Source of the DNA: Bacteroidota bacterium
GTDB lineage: Bacteria > Bacteroidota > Bacteroidia > Cytophagales > Cyclobacteriaceae
Reading direction: 5' to 3'
Assembly (NCBI GenBank): GCA_003242315.1
Contig: QGUY01000052.1
Coordinates: forward strand, 1-17,736
Length of the DNA: 17,736 nt
Position 1 is the first letter of the stretch; each line of letters opens with the position of its first letter. The notes under the pieces were generated by a model. The model was not told the origin of the DNA. It worked only from the letters and a program-made list of their open reading frames with translations, and ran no database searches. Positions 17,064-17,736 of the stretch are shown here, one piece after another. Both the position numbers and the translations under genes were made by a program.

Positions 17064-17736
17064 TTCAACGCGTTGAATTTATACCCGAGTCCGTATACCG
17101 TTTCGATATAATCCTTCCCACTGGCCTGATCGATTTTCTTTCGAAGGTTCTTCACATGCTGATAGACGAAGTCTACGTTGGCCAGATGATCTATGTAATC
17201 ACCCCACAAGTGTTCGGCAATGGATTGCCGCGTTAGCACGCGGTTCTTGTTTATCACGAAATACAATAACAGCTCAAATTCTTTCGGGGTGAGATCGAGT
17301 GGCGTTCCTGCAATGATCGCCTCCATCGTGTCCGGATTGATGGTAAGGTCGTTCACTGAGATGGCTCGCTCGCCATTCAGATTGCGCCTGCGAAATATCG
17401 CGCGCAAGCGTGCATTGAGTTCAGTAAGGTGAAACGGCTTGGTGAGATAATCATCAGCACCCAGATCAAGACCCCGAACACGGTCATCGAGAGCGTTCTT
17501 TGCGGAGACGATGAGAATGCCGGACTCGATGCGTTGGTCTTTCATGAATTCGATAAGCTCCAGGCCGTTGCCGTCAGGTAGCATCAGGTCCAGGATTACG
17601 CAGTCGTACTTGAACGAAACGATCTTATCACGCGCCTCATCCAATGCATGGGTCGTTTCGCAGACGTAACCCTCTCGCCTGAGGAACGACTCCATGTTCC
17701 GCGCGAGCTCCAGGTTGTCTTCGATAACGAGCACTT
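17060..17736 (-). CDS. OmpR/PhoB-family response regulator (N-terminus cut by window edge)
   Basis: The gene runs off the right end of the window; the last visible bases on the coding strand are AA followed by GTG CTC GTT. The GTG most likely encodes an internal Val of an (M)K-V-L-V-I-E-D-N start, so at least one or two residues are missing. Numbering from that Val: acidic pocket Glu5-Asp6 (IEDN), phosphoacceptor Asp49 (CVILDLMLPDG), Ser77, and Lys99 (DDYLTKPF). A winged-helix DNA-binding domain follows (about 125-222), ending in the characteristic VYGLGYKF. It overlaps the kinase start by 4 nt. It probably activates genes of envelope function, possibly the adjacent barrel gene; that is inference. 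Confidence 0.93.
   Translation of the reverse strand, partial: VLVIEDNLELARNMESFLRREGYVCETTHALDEARDKIVSFKYDCVILDLMLPDGNGLELIEFMKDQRIESGILIVSAKNALDDRVRGLDLGADDYLTKPFHLTELNARLRAIFRRRNLNGERAISVNDLTINPDTMEAIIAGTPLDLTPKEFELLLYFVINKNRVLTRQSIAEHLWGDYIDHLANVDFVYQHVKNLRKKIDQASGKDYIETVYGLGYKFNALK

Overview
The window looks like a chromosomal piece of a Bacteroidota bacterium, probably of the Cytophagales type with a GC content near 50%. This rests on the gene content: very large ASPIC/UnbV FG-GAP lipoproteins, an OMP_b-brl_3-type outer membrane barrel with a carboxypeptidase-like N-terminal domain, a Tat-exported Gfo/Idh/MocA oxidoreductase, TAnnTTTG-type -7 elements and few Shine-Dalgarno sequences. 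The genus is inference. No rRNA, tRNA, CRISPR array, insertion sequence, prophage or integrase was seen, and no gene-free stretch exceeds 300 bases.

Layout. (1) 144-7662, plus strand: a tight three-gene operon. Two paralogous lipoproteins of about 1,100 residues overlap by 4 nt (ATGA). A membrane-anchored protein with a GyrI-like effector-binding domain follows 2 nt later. Each lipoprotein has seven DxDxDG repeats, an ASPIC/UnbV domain, then seven more repeats. (2) 7659-8710, minus strand: an unrecognised 136-residue protein and an O-methyltransferase-like protein with an apparent signal peptide. The methyltransferase ends tail to tail with the first operon, sharing a CTAG. (3) 8838-11236, plus strand: a D-2-hydroxyacid dehydrogenase, then a Tat-exported Gfo/Idh/MocA oxidoreductase. 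The gap between them holds overlapping five-base-loop hairpins. (4) 11342-13302, plus strand: an APH/choline-kinase-like phosphotransferase whose GTG start abuts a 4-copy 8-bp tandem repeat, then a HAD-IIA-like phosphatase. (5) 13309-17736, minus strand: an OmpR-type response regulator (cut by the window edge), its histidine kinase (4-nt overlap) and an outer membrane beta-barrel protein 53 nt further on.

How the genes may work together. The first operon probably makes cell-surface calcium-dependent propeller proteins plus an inner-membrane or periplasmic ligand-binding partner; their substrate cannot be read from sequence. The kinase and HAD protein may act on related small molecules in opposite directions. 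The two-component system probably responds to envelope conditions and may control the adjacent barrel protein. None of these links is proven here.

The most unusual items are the exported-looking methyltransferase with an altered metal-ligand position, the symmetric 7 + ASPIC + 7 paralog pair with its GyrI-like partner, the hairpin ladder at 9794-9853, and the tandem repeat touching the kinase start. I did not find convincing evidence of a wholly new defence or mobile system.
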